From contig CAUCBQ010000003.1 of NCBI GenBank assembly GCA_958441075.1, positions 1 to 48,283 on the forward strand: a stretch of DNA of 48,283 nucleotides, written 5' to 3'. Numbering within the stretch: the stretch's first letter is position 1; every line of letters begins with the position of its first letter. The DNA is from an uncultured Clostridiaceae bacterium (GTDB taxonomy: Bacteria; Bacillota; Clostridia; Lachnospirales; Lachnospiraceae). Shown here piece by piece: positions 1 to 8,509 of this stretch. The translations under genes and the position numbers were made by a program. Below the pieces are notes generated by a model. The model searched no databases, was not told the DNA's origin, and worked only from the letters and a program-made list of their open reading frames with translations.

Positions 1-645
1 GATATTTATCTTACAGGAGAAGGCTATAAGGTAATTAAAACATATGACGGTTATGAGGCACTGGAATATCTGGAAAATAATTCAGCCGATCTGCTGATTC
101 TGGATGTGATGATGCCAGGCCTGGACGGTATCCGTACCACTCTTAAGGTGCGGGAAAGCAGCAGTATTCCGATTATCATTCTTTCTGCAAAATCTGAGGA
201 TGCGGATAAGATTCTGGGCTTAAATATCGGGGCAGACGACTACATCACAAAGCCCTTTAATCCGCTGGAGCTGGTAGCCAGGGTAAAATCCCAGCTGCGC
301 CGGTATACACAGCTGGGCAATTTAAACCAGCAGGAGCAGGATCAGGTCTATAAGTGCGGAGGCCTTCAGATCAATGATGATAATAAAGAGGTTACGGTTG
401 ACGGAGATCCCATCAAGCTGACGCCTATTGAGTACAATATCCTGCTGCTTTTGGTAAAGAATGCGGGCAAGGTATTTTCCATTGATGAAATCTATGAACA
501 GATCTGGAATGAGGAAGCCATCGGAGCAGATAATACGGTAGCGGTGCATATCCGCCATATCAGAGAAAAGATTGAGATCAATCCCAGAGAGCCAAAATAT
601 CTTAAGGTAGTCTGGGGCGTGGGATATAAGATCGAGAAGCAGTAG
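1..645 (+). CDS. OmpR/PhoB-family response regulator, 5' end outside the window
   Basis: The reading frame is open from base 1, so the gene starts upstream; about 214 codons are visible. A receiver domain comes first, with the phospho-acceptor Asp (codon 103-105) in the motif LILDVMMPGLDG and the conserved Lys in ITKPFNP. A C-terminal winged-helix DNA-binding domain of the OmpR type follows (KLTPIEYNILLLL to VWGVGYKIEKQ). It should be phosphorylated by the kinase encoded 8 bases downstream and act as a cytoplasmic transcription factor. The closest general family is VanR/PhoP-like; the target genes are not visible. The domain family is secure, the specific role is not. Confidence 0.93.
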   Translation, partial: DIYLTGEGYKVIKTYDGYEALEYLENNSADLLILDVMMPGLDGIRTTLKVRESSSIPIIILSAKSEDADKILGLNIGADDYITKPFNPLELVARVKSQLRRYTQLGNLNQQEQDQVYKCGGLQINDDNKEVTVDGDPIKLTPIEYNILLLLVKNAGKVFSIDEIYEQIWNEEAIGADNTVAVHIRHIREKIEINPREPKYLKVVWGVGYKIEKQ

Positions 646-653
646 GTGGTTCT

Positions 654-3011
654 ATGGAACAGAGCAGAAAGAAAATACGGATTCAAAAGGTGGTACTGTC
701 CCTGCTTTCGGTGATATTCCTTGTTATGGCCCTGGCTGGTATTGCCGCTATGTATTTAAACGGAGGCTATGGAAAGGGGATCAGCTGGGTCTATGAGGAA
801 AGCTATGAGGATTCTGACCCCTTCAGCACGAAGCTGGGAAGAGATATCGAAAATATTTTTACATATATCGGCTATAAGGATCTCTTTGAAACAGATGGAA
901 AGCTGGATATGAGCAAGCCTATTGTCCGGCTTACAGACGGGCCGGGAATAGATGAGGACTGGACTCTGGATCAGATCGTCCGCTATGCAAGAATACGCGG
1001 ATACTATCTGGGAGAGGATTTTACAGTTCAGGGTTCTCCTATGTCCATGGACGATGATGATATGGAGGTCACGATTCAGTTTTTAAATACAGGCTTTGAT
1101 TTTTTGAGTATGGGAGAGCTGGAAACCCGGATGACAAAGGAAGAGCTGGCTCTGGATATTCTGGAATGTTTGGGACAGTATTACTCTATCTATTATAATT
1201 TCATGGAGCACCAGACCAATGTGCGTTTCCGGGTGGTTTATAAGAGTGATGAGGGCGTGGAAACGGTGTATACCAATGTGCCTGAGCTGACTCTGGATGA
1301 GCTGAGGGGATTTGGAAAATATCTGTTTATTCCCGGAAATACCATCCGCATGGATACAAATCTGGCGGTCATTCCTCAAAATGCCGCAGCTCTTTTGGAA
1401 ACATGGAATCCCAATAATAACGACCAAAATTATCTGGTAGTTTCCGTCGATACCACATATCCATATGTTGACAGCTATTCTGAGGAATCCGCACAGTACC
1501 GCAGTGTGAGAAATGCATTTATCATGGGAATGGGCGGCGTGATCGTGGGCTTTATCGGCCTGTTTGTCACGCTGGTATGGCTTATATTCCTGTCAGGCCA
1601 TACACACAGTCTGGACAGTGAAATACGCCTTTACCCGGTGGACCGGATTCCCATGGAGCTGTGTATACTGTCAGGGGCTGTGGCTGCCGCGGTTCTTCTC
1701 CTGTGGGGAAAACGTCTGGGGATGATGGTGATCGGACTTTTTGCCAGAGAGGAAAATCTGCCGTTCTGGAATAAAATGCTCCGCTATCTGATTTTTTACA
1801 GCTGCGGTATTCTCTGCGGGTTCAGCCTTCTGCGCCGGTATAAGGCAGGCACACTCTGGACGGGGAGTCTTGGAAAGCGGGCTGCCATGGCTTTCAGGGC
1901 TTATAGAGAAAAGACCAGCTATGCGGTGGGCGGGGCGCTGTGCTACCTGACCTTTTTGGGCTGCAATAGTTTTGGTATGTGGCTTATTCTGTTTCTGTCG
2001 GCCACCAGAGGGGAGAGAACCGGTTACCGGATTATGTATTATGTAGTGCTTGCTCTTTTTGCGGGAATGGATATATGGGTATTTCACCGGCTGTTCAGGG
2101 AATCCTGCCAGAGAGACCTGCTGGATCAGGCTATCAGTACCATTTCTACCGGGGATACAGGCTACCGCCTGGATACCTCTATGCTGACAGGCAAGGAAAA
2201 GAAGATGGGCGAGCATATCAATAATATCACCAGCGGTCTGGACACGGCTCTTCAGGAAAAGGTGAAGAGCGAGAGGTTAAAGGCAGATCTGATTACAAAC
2301 GTATCCCATGATATTAAAACGCCTCTTACTTCAATTATTAACTATGTGGATCTTTTAAAACGCCAGAAGATCCAGGACCCCAAGATTGCGGCATATCTTG
2401 AGGTGCTGGATCAGAAGTCTCAGAGGTTAAAGACGCTGACAGAGGACCTTGTAGAGGCTTCAAAGGCCAGTTCAGGAAATCTGAAGCTGGAAGTATCAGA
2501 TATTAACCTGGTGGAATTGGTTCAGCAGACAAACGGTGAGTTTGAGGAGCGTTTTGCCCTGCGCCGTCTGGAGCTGATTCAGGAGCTTCCGGAAGAAATC
2601 ATTGTCATACGGGCAGATGGAAGACGCTTGTGGAGAGTATTGGAAAATCTCTACACCAATGCCTTTAAGTATGCCCAGGAGGGAAGCCGGGTTTATGTAG
2701 ATGTGAAAGAAGAGGAAGGCAGGGCGGTATTTACGATTAAGAATATTTCTGAAAAACCTTTAAATATCAGTCCTGATGAGCTGACAGAACGCTTTGTCCG
2801 GGGCGATGTGGCGCGAACCACAGAAGGCAGCGGACTGGGACTTTCCATTGCGAGAAGCCTGACGCAGCTTCAGAAGGGAGAGTTTGTGATCAGTATTGAC
2901 GGTGATCTGTTTAAGGCTCAGGTGATTTTTCCCATGGAACGGCGGGGGAAAAAGATGGAGAGAGCGGCAGAGGAAGCGCTGGCTGACGAGAGTGAACCGG
3001 AAAAATTATAG
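654..3011 (+). CDS. Multi-pass membrane sensor histidine kinase
   Basis: This 785-residue kinase partners the response regulator just upstream. A first membrane segment (about residues 12-34) is followed by a large, probably extracytoplasmic, region to about residue 285. Roughly five more hydrophobic segments then run to about residue 480, which is more than the usual two-helix VanS layout. The cytoplasmic kinase core has the H-box NVSHDIKTPLTS with the phospho-acceptor His552, an N-box (LENLYTNAFKYA) and a G-box (GSGLGLSIA). An AGGTGG sequence precedes the ATG. The extracytoplasmic part resembles no domain I can name, so the signal is unknown. A strong terminator follows at once, so the pair forms the end of its operon. 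Confidence 0.93.
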   Translation: MEQSRKKIRIQKVVLSLLSVIFLVMALAGIAAMYLNGGYGKGISWVYEESYEDSDPFSTKLGRDIENIFTYIGYKDLFETDGKLDMSKPIVRLTDGPGIDEDWTLDQIVRYARIRGYYLGEDFTVQGSPMSMDDDDMEVTIQFLNTGFDFLSMGELETRMTKEELALDILECLGQYYSIYYNFMEHQTNVRFRVVYKSDEGVETVYTNVPELTLDELRGFGKYLFIPGNTIRMDTNLAVIPQNAAALLETWNPNNNDQNYLVVSVDTTYPYVDSYSEESAQYRSVRNAFIMGMGGVIVGFIGLFVTLVWLIFLSGHTHSLDSEIRLYPVDRIPMELCILSGAVAAAVLLLWGKRLGMMVIGLFAREENLPFWNKMLRYLIFYSCGILCGFSLLRRYKAGTLWTGSLGKRAAMAFRAYREKTSYAVGGALCYLTFLGCNSFGMWLILFLSATRGERTGYRIMYYVVLALFAGMDIWVFHRLFRESCQRDLLDQAISTISTGDTGYRLDTSMLTGKEKKMGEHINNITSGLDTALQEKVKSERLKADLITNVSHDIKTPLTSIINYVDLLKRQKIQDPKIAAYLEVLDQKSQRLKTLTEDLVEASKASSGNLKLEVSDINLVELVQQTNGEFEERFALRRLELIQELPEEIIVIRADGRRLWRVLENLYTNAFKYAQEGSRVYVDVKEEEGRAVFTIKNISEKPLNISPDELTERFVRGDVARTTEGSGLGLSIARSLTQLQKGEFVISIDGDLFKAQVIFPMERRGKKMERAAEEALADESEPEKL

Positions 3012-3020
3012 AACACAGAG

Positions 3021-3053
3021 AAAGGCCCCCCAAACCAGTTTCGGGGGGCCTTT
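3021..3053. terminator. Intrinsic terminator after the two-component pair
   Basis: A perfect 11-bp stem, AAAGGCCCCCC paired with GGGGGGCCTTT, has an 11-base loop and sits 9 bases after the kinase stop. The A-run on one side and T-run on the other suggest that it works both ways, also ending the minus-strand phosphotransferase gene. Confidence 0.9.
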
Positions 3054-3094
3054 CTGAACCCTGAATAATGTGTTATATAAGATCTTTTTACTGT

Positions 3095-3844
3095 TTACTG
3101 ATACTCAAATACATTGATCCAGCTCTCTAAAAGCTCCTTCTCCTCGGGGCGCTTATAAGCTAACTGAGCTGCGGCTACCACAGGAAGCCAGCCCTGTACA
3201 TAGCGCTTTTCTGTACCTGTCTTTTCACAGAACAGATCCATGTACAGCTCCGCTTTTTTCCTGTCCTTTAAGCTTAACAGCAGGTAGGTTCTCGCTACAT
3301 CGGCGCTGGCATTTCCCTGGGAAGCATGTACCCAGTCAATGACATACCATTTGCCATCATCGCCTACGATGATGTTGGATGGGTTGAAATCGCCGTGGCA
3401 GAGCTTGGTGTGTTTGGGCATTCCGTCCAGTCTGGTCATCAGCTCATAACGTGTGCTGTCGTCCAGCTGCTCCACGGATTTGAGGGCGCGGATGGTTTTT
3501 TCCTTCAGCTTGTTTAACAGAGGGCAGGCCTGCTTGTGGATCAGAAGGTGAAGATCCACCATTCCTTCCATATATTCCTCCAGCTTGTCCGGATTTTCAT
3601 CCATTAACTGCTGCAGGGTTTTCCCCTCTACATATTCCTTCAGGATGGACCATTTTCCATCAACAACAGAAACCCCCAGGATCTTAGGAACGTTGAGCGC
3701 CTCGATATCCTCCACCCGCGCATTGCACAGGGCTTCGTTGAGAACCTCGGCTTTCGGGAATCCATCACAGAATTCCTTGATGGCAGTGCTGCCGTCACGA
3801 TAAACGGTTTTCTTTTCACTTGTGAAAACTAATTCTCTTGCCAT
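3095..3844 (-). CDS. APH/choline-kinase-like phosphotransferase
   Basis: This roughly 249-residue cytoplasmic enzyme has the protein-kinase-like fold of aminoglycoside and choline/homoserine kinases. The Brenner motif LCHGDFNPSNII supplies the catalytic Asp and metal-binding Asn, and VIDWVHAS supplies the second metal-binding Asp. The frame is open to 3865, but a GGAAGGAG ribosome site lies inside that extension, so ATG at 3844 (9-base spacing) or 3850 (3-base spacing) is the likely start. It probably transfers a phosphate from ATP to a small hydroxylated molecule. The substrate cannot be told from sequence, and calling it an antibiotic-resistance gene would not be justified. It lies downstream of glgB on the same strand, with a 134-base gap. 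Confidence 0.82.
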   Translation of the reverse strand: MARELVFTSEKKTVYRDGSTAIKEFCDGFPKAEVLNEALCNARVEDIEALNVPKILGVSVVDGKWSILKEYVEGKTLQQLMDENPDKLEEYMEGMVDLHLLIHKQACPLLNKLKEKTIRALKSVEQLDDSTRYELMTRLDGMPKHTKLCHGDFNPSNIIVGDDGKWYVIDWVHASQGNASADVARTYLLLSLKDRKKAELYMDLFCEKTGTEKRYVQGWLPVVAAAQLAYKRPEEKELLESWINVFEYQ

Positions 3845-3999
3845 AATCATACTCTCCTTCCACACATTATATACGGTGCTGCGTCGGGTTCCCGCCGCAC
3901 TGTACTTATTCTACTACAAGGGCAGTAAAAAGTACATACTAAATTTGATAAATTTTTAACGTACTTTTTGGGAATCCACTGGTAACATTTCCCTTTTAC

Positions 4000-5970
4000 T
4001 TAAAAACGGAAGATCGCTGTACCGTAAGCTGGGAGGGGATAAGCCACAGAATAGGGCTGTCCGTCACATTCTCCCTTGACAGAGGTATAGGAAGGACATT
4101 GAGAAGCTTTGTAGGCTCCATGCTCATTGTCCAGAAGCAGAGTATATTTACATTTTTTGGGAACACCTACTCGATAGTCGGGGCGTGCTACGGGTGTGAA
4201 ATTTATAACAAACAACAGGTTCTTTTTGCCGGTTTCATCCCTGCGGATAAAACTGAAAATACTCCGGTCGCCGTCATTGGCATTAATCCACTGAAAACCG
4301 TTCCAGTCATTATCCAGCCGGTACAGACAGGGATATTTTTTGTAAATATGCAGCAGATCCCGGACATATTCCTGCAGGCGCCTGTGGCTGTCTTCATCTG
4401 TCAGATGCCAGTCCAGAGCTGCCTTTTCGTCCCATTCATGCCACTGGCCAAAATCCTGTCCCATAAAGAGCAGTTTTTTTCCGGGGTGCCCCAGCATAAA
4501 AGTATATCCGGCCTTCAGGTTAGAGAATTTATCTTCTCCCAGACCGGGCATTTTGTTGATCATGGAGCATTTCAGGTGAACCACCTCATCATGAGACAGC
4601 ACCAGAATATAGTTTTCACTGTTAAAATAAGTCAGGCTGAAGGTCATTCGGTTATGGTTGTATTTGCGGAAATAGGGATCAAGCTTCATATATTCCAGAA
4701 AATCATGCATCCAGCCCATGTTCCATTTAAAGGTAAAGCCCAGTCCGTCCTGCTCAGGATGCTTTGTCACATTAGGCCAGGCGGTGGATTCCTCGGCAAT
4801 CATCAGTACCCCGTGGTTGCGTCCCTGGACAACCGTATTCAGGTGTTTAAAAAATTCAATGGCCTCCAGATTCTGGTTTCCGCCATAGATATTGGGCACC
4901 CACTGGCCATCCTGACGGCCGTAGTCCAGATAGAGCATGGAAGCCACTGCATCTACTCTCAGACCGTCCACATGATACTGCTCCACCCAGTAGAGGGCAT
5001 TGCTGATGAGGAAATCCTTAACCTCGTTTTTGCCGTAATCAAAGACCTTGGTGCCCCAGTCAGGATGCTCGCCTTTGCGCGGGTCCTCATATTCATAAAG
5101 GGGATGACCGTCAAAGTCAGCCAGTCCGTGGGCGTCCCTTGGAAAATGAGCCGGTACCCAGTCCAGAATTACTCCAATGCCGTTTTTGTGGAGATAGTTT
5201 ACAAAATACATGAAGTCTTTTGGTGAACCATACCGGGAGGTAGGGGCAAAATACCCCGTAACCTGATAGCCCCAGGAGCCGTCATAGGGGTGTTCTGCAA
5301 TTCCCATAAGCTCTACATGGGTATATCCCATTTCCTTTACATAGGCAGCCAGCTCATGGGCCGCCTCAATATATGTATAGCAGCCGTCCTTTTCCGGGCG
5401 GTTCTTTTTGCGCCAGGAACCCAGGTGCACTTCATAGATGCTCATGGGCTGTTTTTCAGGATCTGCCTGGGTACGTCTGTCAATCCAGTCTTTATCTGCC
5501 CAGGAAAAACCGGAGATATCGGCGGTCACAGAGGCAGTTCCGGGTCTGTATTCTGCGCTGAATGCAAAGGGATCGGCCTTGTAAAGGATCTTTCCCGTAT
5601 CAGTGGTAATGGCAAATTTGTACAGCTCGCCTGTCTGCATACCCGGATTAAAGTATTCCCAGATTCCTATATCGGAGATCTTTTTCATGGGATTGGCATC
5701 CGGATTCCATCCGTTAAAATCACCTACCAGATGGACCTGTGCCGCGTGAGGGGCCCATACGGCAAAATAAATGCCGGCTTTTCCCTTATATGTTATGGGA
5801 TGGGCTCCCAGCTTTTGGTAGATATCATAATGGGTGCCTGCTCCGAAGAGATAGCAGTCCAGATCCGAGATTACGCCTGTTCCGGCAGGCCTGGGCTTTC
5901 TGGAAGCGCTCCCTGTTTTTTTTACAGTGGCAGTTGGTTTTGCCGGTGCGGTGCTTTTTCTTACAGCCAT
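4000..5970 (-). CDS. glgB: 1,4-alpha-glucan branching enzyme
   Basis: GlgB cuts an alpha-1,4-glucan chain and rejoins it as an alpha-1,6 branch during glycogen synthesis. This is a full-length 656-residue protein: a Lys/Ala/Pro-rich N-terminal tail, a CBM48-type domain (around GIYFAVWAPHAAQVHLVGDF), then a GH13 barrel. Catalytic residues fit Asp340 in GLRVDAVASM, Glu393 in MIAEEST and Asp461 in SHDEVV. The start has an AAGGGGG ribosome site about 9 bases upstream, inside the end of the preceding GH13 gene, and only one base separates the two genes, so they are likely translated together. The usual glgC/glgD/glgA synthesis genes are not next to it. Confidence 0.96.
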   Translation of the reverse strand: MAVRKSTAPAKPTATVKKTGSASRKPRPAGTGVISDLDCYLFGAGTHYDIYQKLGAHPITYKGKAGIYFAVWAPHAAQVHLVGDFNGWNPDANPMKKISDIGIWEYFNPGMQTGELYKFAITTDTGKILYKADPFAFSAEYRPGTASVTADISGFSWADKDWIDRRTQADPEKQPMSIYEVHLGSWRKKNRPEKDGCYTYIEAAHELAAYVKEMGYTHVELMGIAEHPYDGSWGYQVTGYFAPTSRYGSPKDFMYFVNYLHKNGIGVILDWVPAHFPRDAHGLADFDGHPLYEYEDPRKGEHPDWGTKVFDYGKNEVKDFLISNALYWVEQYHVDGLRVDAVASMLYLDYGRQDGQWVPNIYGGNQNLEAIEFFKHLNTVVQGRNHGVLMIAEESTAWPNVTKHPEQDGLGFTFKWNMGWMHDFLEYMKLDPYFRKYNHNRMTFSLTYFNSENYILVLSHDEVVHLKCSMINKMPGLGEDKFSNLKAGYTFMLGHPGKKLLFMGQDFGQWHEWDEKAALDWHLTDEDSHRRLQEYVRDLLHIYKKYPCLYRLDNDWNGFQWINANDGDRSIFSFIRRDETGKKNLLFVINFTPVARPDYRVGVPKKCKYTLLLDNEHGAYKASQCPSYTSVKGECDGQPYSVAYPLPAYGTAIFRF

Positions 5971-5971
5971 G

Positions 5972-7312
5972 TTACTGTTCCCCCTTGATTTTAAGAACTG
6001 TTCCGTCGCAGCCCTTTAATGTAATCTGCAGTTTGCCGTTTTGAATGGGGAGGATCTCGTCATCCTCAAGAAGATTCACAGCCTGAGAGGCAGCCATGGG
6101 AACGGGAATGTTTAATACTGCTTCGTTATCATCATTGTTTAAAGCAGTAATAATCAGGCTGTGTTCACCGTGTCTGGCAAAGGCATACTGACGGTTGGTT
6201 AAAAGCAGTTCCTGATAGCGCCCAATGTGAAGCTCTTCATTTTCCTGGTGAATGATGCCCAGCTTTGAAATACGGTCCGTAAGCGCGCAGTGAAGAGAGT
6301 CAAAATTCTCAGGTGAAACAGCGGGCCTTAAGGCGTCATCACAGGTAGGCGTCCGTCTGCCCTCTACGCCCCATTCGCCTCCGTAGTAGATGGAGGGAAT
6401 ACCCGGAAGAGTCATCAGGCAGGTATATACGGGAATCAGATGTTCCCTTGTGCGCAGCTTGCTGGCAATCCGGTCCTCGTCATGGTTATCCACAAAGGTG
6501 TACAGACTGCGTCCGATGGATTCCAGACGGCGTACATTATGAGCAATTTCAAAGAAATTGTGATCGTTAAAGCCGGAGTAAATGCTCTTGTGGAGCTCAT
6601 AATTCGTTACAGAGTGAAGCATATTGTCATTGACCCAGCGGCCGTAGTCTCCGTGGATTACCTCGCCCATCAGCCAGAAATCTTCCTTCATGGATTTTGT
6701 TTCACGGCGCATCTCTTCCATAAAATGGAAATCAAGCACATTGGCACAGTCCAGACGGATGCCGTCAATGTCAAAGGTATCAATCCAGAACCGGATTACG
6801 TCAAAGAGATACTGACGAACCTGAGGATTGGCATGATTGAGACAGGGCAGTTCAAAATGTCCCTGCCAGGCATCATAGCCGAAGGGATCGCCAAGGGGGC
6901 TCTGCCAGTCAAAGTTTACACCCTTGTACCAGTCCCTGTAAGGAGAGTCCCATTTTTTTTCCTGAATATCCTTAAAGGCGAAAAACTCTCTTCCGGTATG
7001 GTTGAATACCCCGTCTACTACTACCCGGATGCCATTTTCGTGGCAGAGTGAGGTGAAATGGCGGAAATCTTCATTGGAGCCAAGGCGGCGGTCAGTCTGT
7101 TTGTAATCCCTGGTATCATAGCCGTGACTGGTGGATTCAAAAAGAGGGCCTATGTAAATGGCATTGCAGCCCAGTGCTTTTATATGGGGAATCCATAATT
7201 CCAGCTCATCAAAGCGGTTCATTATTTCTGTTTTGGTATTGTGCTTTTCGGCACCGGTCATACCAAGGGGATACATATGATAGAAAATTGCTTTTTCATA
7301 CCAAGCGCTCAT
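5972..7312 (-). CDS. GH13 alpha-amylase-family glucan hydrolase
   Basis: This 446-residue cytoplasmic enzyme (no signal peptide) starts MSAWYEKAIFYHMYP. The GH13 motifs are in order: VVDGVFNHTG, nucleophile Asp188 in GIRLDCANV, acid/base Glu217 in LMGEVIHGD and Asp278 in FVDNHDEDR. IYYGGEWGVEGRR resembles cyclomaltodextrinase/neopullulanase-type enzymes, but there is no N-terminal domain of that kind. The frame opens at 7384, but the ATG at 7312 has an AGGA site and starts directly at the conserved fold. Being one base from glgB, it probably trims or remodels glycogen or maltodextrins alongside the branching enzyme. Exact specificity is uncertain. Confidence 0.9.
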   Translation of the reverse strand: MSAWYEKAIFYHMYPLGMTGAEKHNTKTEIMNRFDELELWIPHIKALGCNAIYIGPLFESTSHGYDTRDYKQTDRRLGSNEDFRHFTSLCHENGIRVVVDGVFNHTGREFFAFKDIQEKKWDSPYRDWYKGVNFDWQSPLGDPFGYDAWQGHFELPCLNHANPQVRQYLFDVIRFWIDTFDIDGIRLDCANVLDFHFMEEMRRETKSMKEDFWLMGEVIHGDYGRWVNDNMLHSVTNYELHKSIYSGFNDHNFFEIAHNVRRLESIGRSLYTFVDNHDEDRIASKLRTREHLIPVYTCLMTLPGIPSIYYGGEWGVEGRRTPTCDDALRPAVSPENFDSLHCALTDRISKLGIIHQENEELHIGRYQELLLTNRQYAFARHGEHSLIITALNNDDNEAVLNIPVPMAASQAVNLLEDDEILPIQNGKLQITLKGCDGTVLKIKGEQ

Positions 7313-7354
7313 GTTTGTTGTCCTCGCAATCGTCAGTTTTGTAGTTGAATGGTT

Positions 7355-7381
7355 CCGGGGCCGCTTATTTTGCAGCCCCGG
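7355..7381. other. GC-rich hairpin in the GH13 leader
   Basis: CCGGGGC and GCCCCGG form a perfect 7-bp stem with a 13-base loop between the DUF2508 gene and the GH13 start. No T-run follows on the minus strand, so it is more likely an mRNA-stability or processing element than a full terminator. Confidence 0.45.
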
Positions 7382-7403
7382 CAAAATACACGTCTGTCGG
7401 AAG

Positions 7404-7643
7404 TCACAGCTCCCAGCTTTTAAATTTTCTTAAAAGAAACTGATAGCGCAGCTGCGCTGCGTTCCATTCGTAAATACAGCAGTCGATCAGGGTAGGATCT
7501 ACTTCCTGCTCGAAATGATTTCTGGCTGTTTCGATGGCGTGTCTGGTGTCCTCGATCTCGGCCCTCAGGCGCAGAAGCTGCGGGTCCTGTTTTTTTAGGG
7601 CAGCTGCGGCTGTCTGGCGTACGGCCCGGATTAAATCAGTCAT
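7404..7643 (-). CDS. DUF2508 (YaaL-like) small protein
   Basis: A 79-residue, charged, helical protein. The C-terminal pattern DPTLIDCCIYEWNAAQLRYQ is typical of the DUF2508 family of short Firmicute proteins, whose members often sit near recR or sigma-factor genes; that context is absent here. No membrane segment or catalytic motif is visible. The function of the family is unknown. It lies upstream of the GH13-glgB pair on the same strand and may be transcribed with them from the promoter at 7736-7765. Confidence 0.75.
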   Translation of the reverse strand: MTDLIRAVRQTAAAALKKQDPQLLRLRAEIEDTRHAIETARNHFEQEVDPTLIDCCIYEWNAAQLRYQFLLRKFKSWEL

Positions 7644-7735
7644 AGAATTTCATCTCCCCAGGTGGCTGCCTCAGGCGTTAAGGCAGGCTTTGCCGGATTA
7701 ACTGGTAACATAGATCAGTATATCCGTAAAATACC

Positions 7736-7765
7736 ATTATATGCAGCATTGGGGAATAGGGCCAA
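7736..7765 (-). promoter_or_regulatory. Putative sigma-A promoter for the DUF2508-GH13-glgB genes
   Basis: On the minus strand TTGGCC is followed after 18 bases by a perfect TATAAT, giving a leader of roughly 90 bases before the DUF2508 start. The -35 box is imperfect. Confidence 0.45.
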
Positions 7766-7771
7766 AGTTTT

Positions 7772-8125
7772 TTAAAACATAAATTCTTCCATCCGGTAGC
7801 CCAGCTCCATCAGCTGTCTGGTAGGCTCCCGGAGGGTGAGATAGTAGTAATTGGCAGTGCCGTCCTGGCGGACATTCACCAGTCCGGCTGCCTTTAATAT
7901 TTTTAAATGATGGGAGATGGCCGGACGGGACAGGCTGGTGCGCCGGGTGATCTCATTTACATTCATAGCGTGTTCTGCAAAATTCACCGGTCCATGAGAC
8001 GGGTCCCGTGCCATGGCATTTTCTGTCAGGGCCTCGATGATGGAAAGGCGGACCTCATCGCCAAGGGCAATAAATATAGGCATACAGGAGTGAAATTGCT
8101 TCTGCAGCTCTGCCGCAGTGGTCAT
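7772..8125 (-). CDS. ArsR-family winged-helix regulator
   Basis: A 117-residue dimeric repressor type. The helix-turn-helix is clear in VNEITRRTSLSRPAISHHLKIL, followed by a wing (AAGLVNVRQDGTANYYYLTL). Only one Cys (in FHSCMPIF) and no CxC or ELCVCDL metal site are present, so it is unlikely to be a classical arsenic or zinc sensor. An AAGGAGGAG ribosome site precedes the ATG. It has its own promoter and a likely self-operator just upstream. Regulated genes could be itself, the DUF2508/GH13/glgB genes downstream, or the divergent Tad operon; the sequence does not decide. Confidence 0.88.
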   Translation of the reverse strand: MTTAAELQKQFHSCMPIFIALGDEVRLSIIEALTENAMARDPSHGPVNFAEHAMNVNEITRRTSLSRPAISHHLKILKAAGLVNVRQDGTANYYYLTLREPTRQLMELGYRMEEFMF

Positions 8126-8143
8126 CCTCTTGCTCCTCCTTTG

Positions 8144-8159
8144 GTTTAAAATTTTGAAC
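8144..8159. promoter_or_regulatory. Likely ArsR-type operator
   Basis: GTTTAAAATTTTGAAC is a 16-base near-perfect palindrome, with one mismatched pair, lying between the -10 box at 8167 and the start codon at 8125 of the arsR-like gene. This is the usual place for autorepression; binding is inferred. Confidence 0.55.
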
Positions 8160-8166
8160 TAATGCT

Positions 8167-8195
8167 ATTTTACCATTGAGAGGAAGGCGGGTCAA
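8167..8195 (-). promoter_or_regulatory. Sigma-A promoter of the arsR-like gene
   Basis: On the minus strand TTGACC, a 17-base spacer and TAAAAT match the vegetative consensus well, about 40 bases before the start codon. Confidence 0.7.
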
Positions 8196-8319
8196 GACAA
8201 AAGAGATAAAATATACAAGAAAATGAAAAATAAAAGGCGGATAATTGTATATTAAAACGACATAATTCGACGAACAGGCCAGATGAAAGAAAAAAAGTGA
8301 TGGAAAATGAAAAAAGTCC

Positions 8320-8348
8320 TTGACTTTTGTGGGAGGCTGGAGCATAAT
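8320..8348 (+). promoter_or_regulatory. Sigma-A promoter of the Tad operon
   Basis: TTGACT, a 17-base spacer and CATAAT lie upstream of the first tad gene. No other comparable promoter was seen between here and 19009, so it may drive the whole eleven-gene run. Confidence 0.65.
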
Positions 8349-8509
8349 GTAGTAACATTCAATTTAAAATTCTTTTCTATAATCTATTTTTGTAACTCTT
8401 ATGAGAATCCGTTCCCTTATCGGGGAGAGAATTTCAGATTTTTCAGGTGAACAACAGCAAATAATGGGCGTGGAAGCAGAGAGCTTTCAGGGAGAACTGA
8501 AGTATTTTT

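Larger units (their letters stand above)
8126..8509. other. Intergenic region between the arsR-like gene and the Tad operon
   Basis: These 384 bases hold divergent promoters: the arsR-like gene's on the minus strand (8167-8195) and the Tad operon's on the plus strand (8320-8348), plus the palindrome at 8144-8159. From about 8355 to 8509 an AT-rich leader of roughly 150 bases precedes the first tad gene. I see no convincing riboswitch fold or small gene in it. Confidence 0.6.

Noticed and set aside
1671..2216. 181-codon minus-strand frame inside the sensor kinase gene
   Set aside because: Low-complexity shadow of a gene whose kinase motifs are intact.
1..3011. The first two-component pair as PhoP/PhoR for the pst operon
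   Set aside because: It is about 30 kb away and the sensor does not look like PhoR; no supporting site was seen.
3095..3844. Aminoglycoside-resistance gene
   Set aside because: Only the general APH/choline-kinase fold is seen; nothing links it to antibiotic substrates.
3866..3871. TATAAT on the minus strand before the phosphotransferase gene
   Set aside because: It lies too close to the ribosome site to leave a normal leader and has no -35 box at the right distance.
4099..5226. 375-codon open frame on the plus strand opposite glgB
   Set aside because: It is the reverse shadow of a certain gene; it has no domain, ribosome site or promoter.
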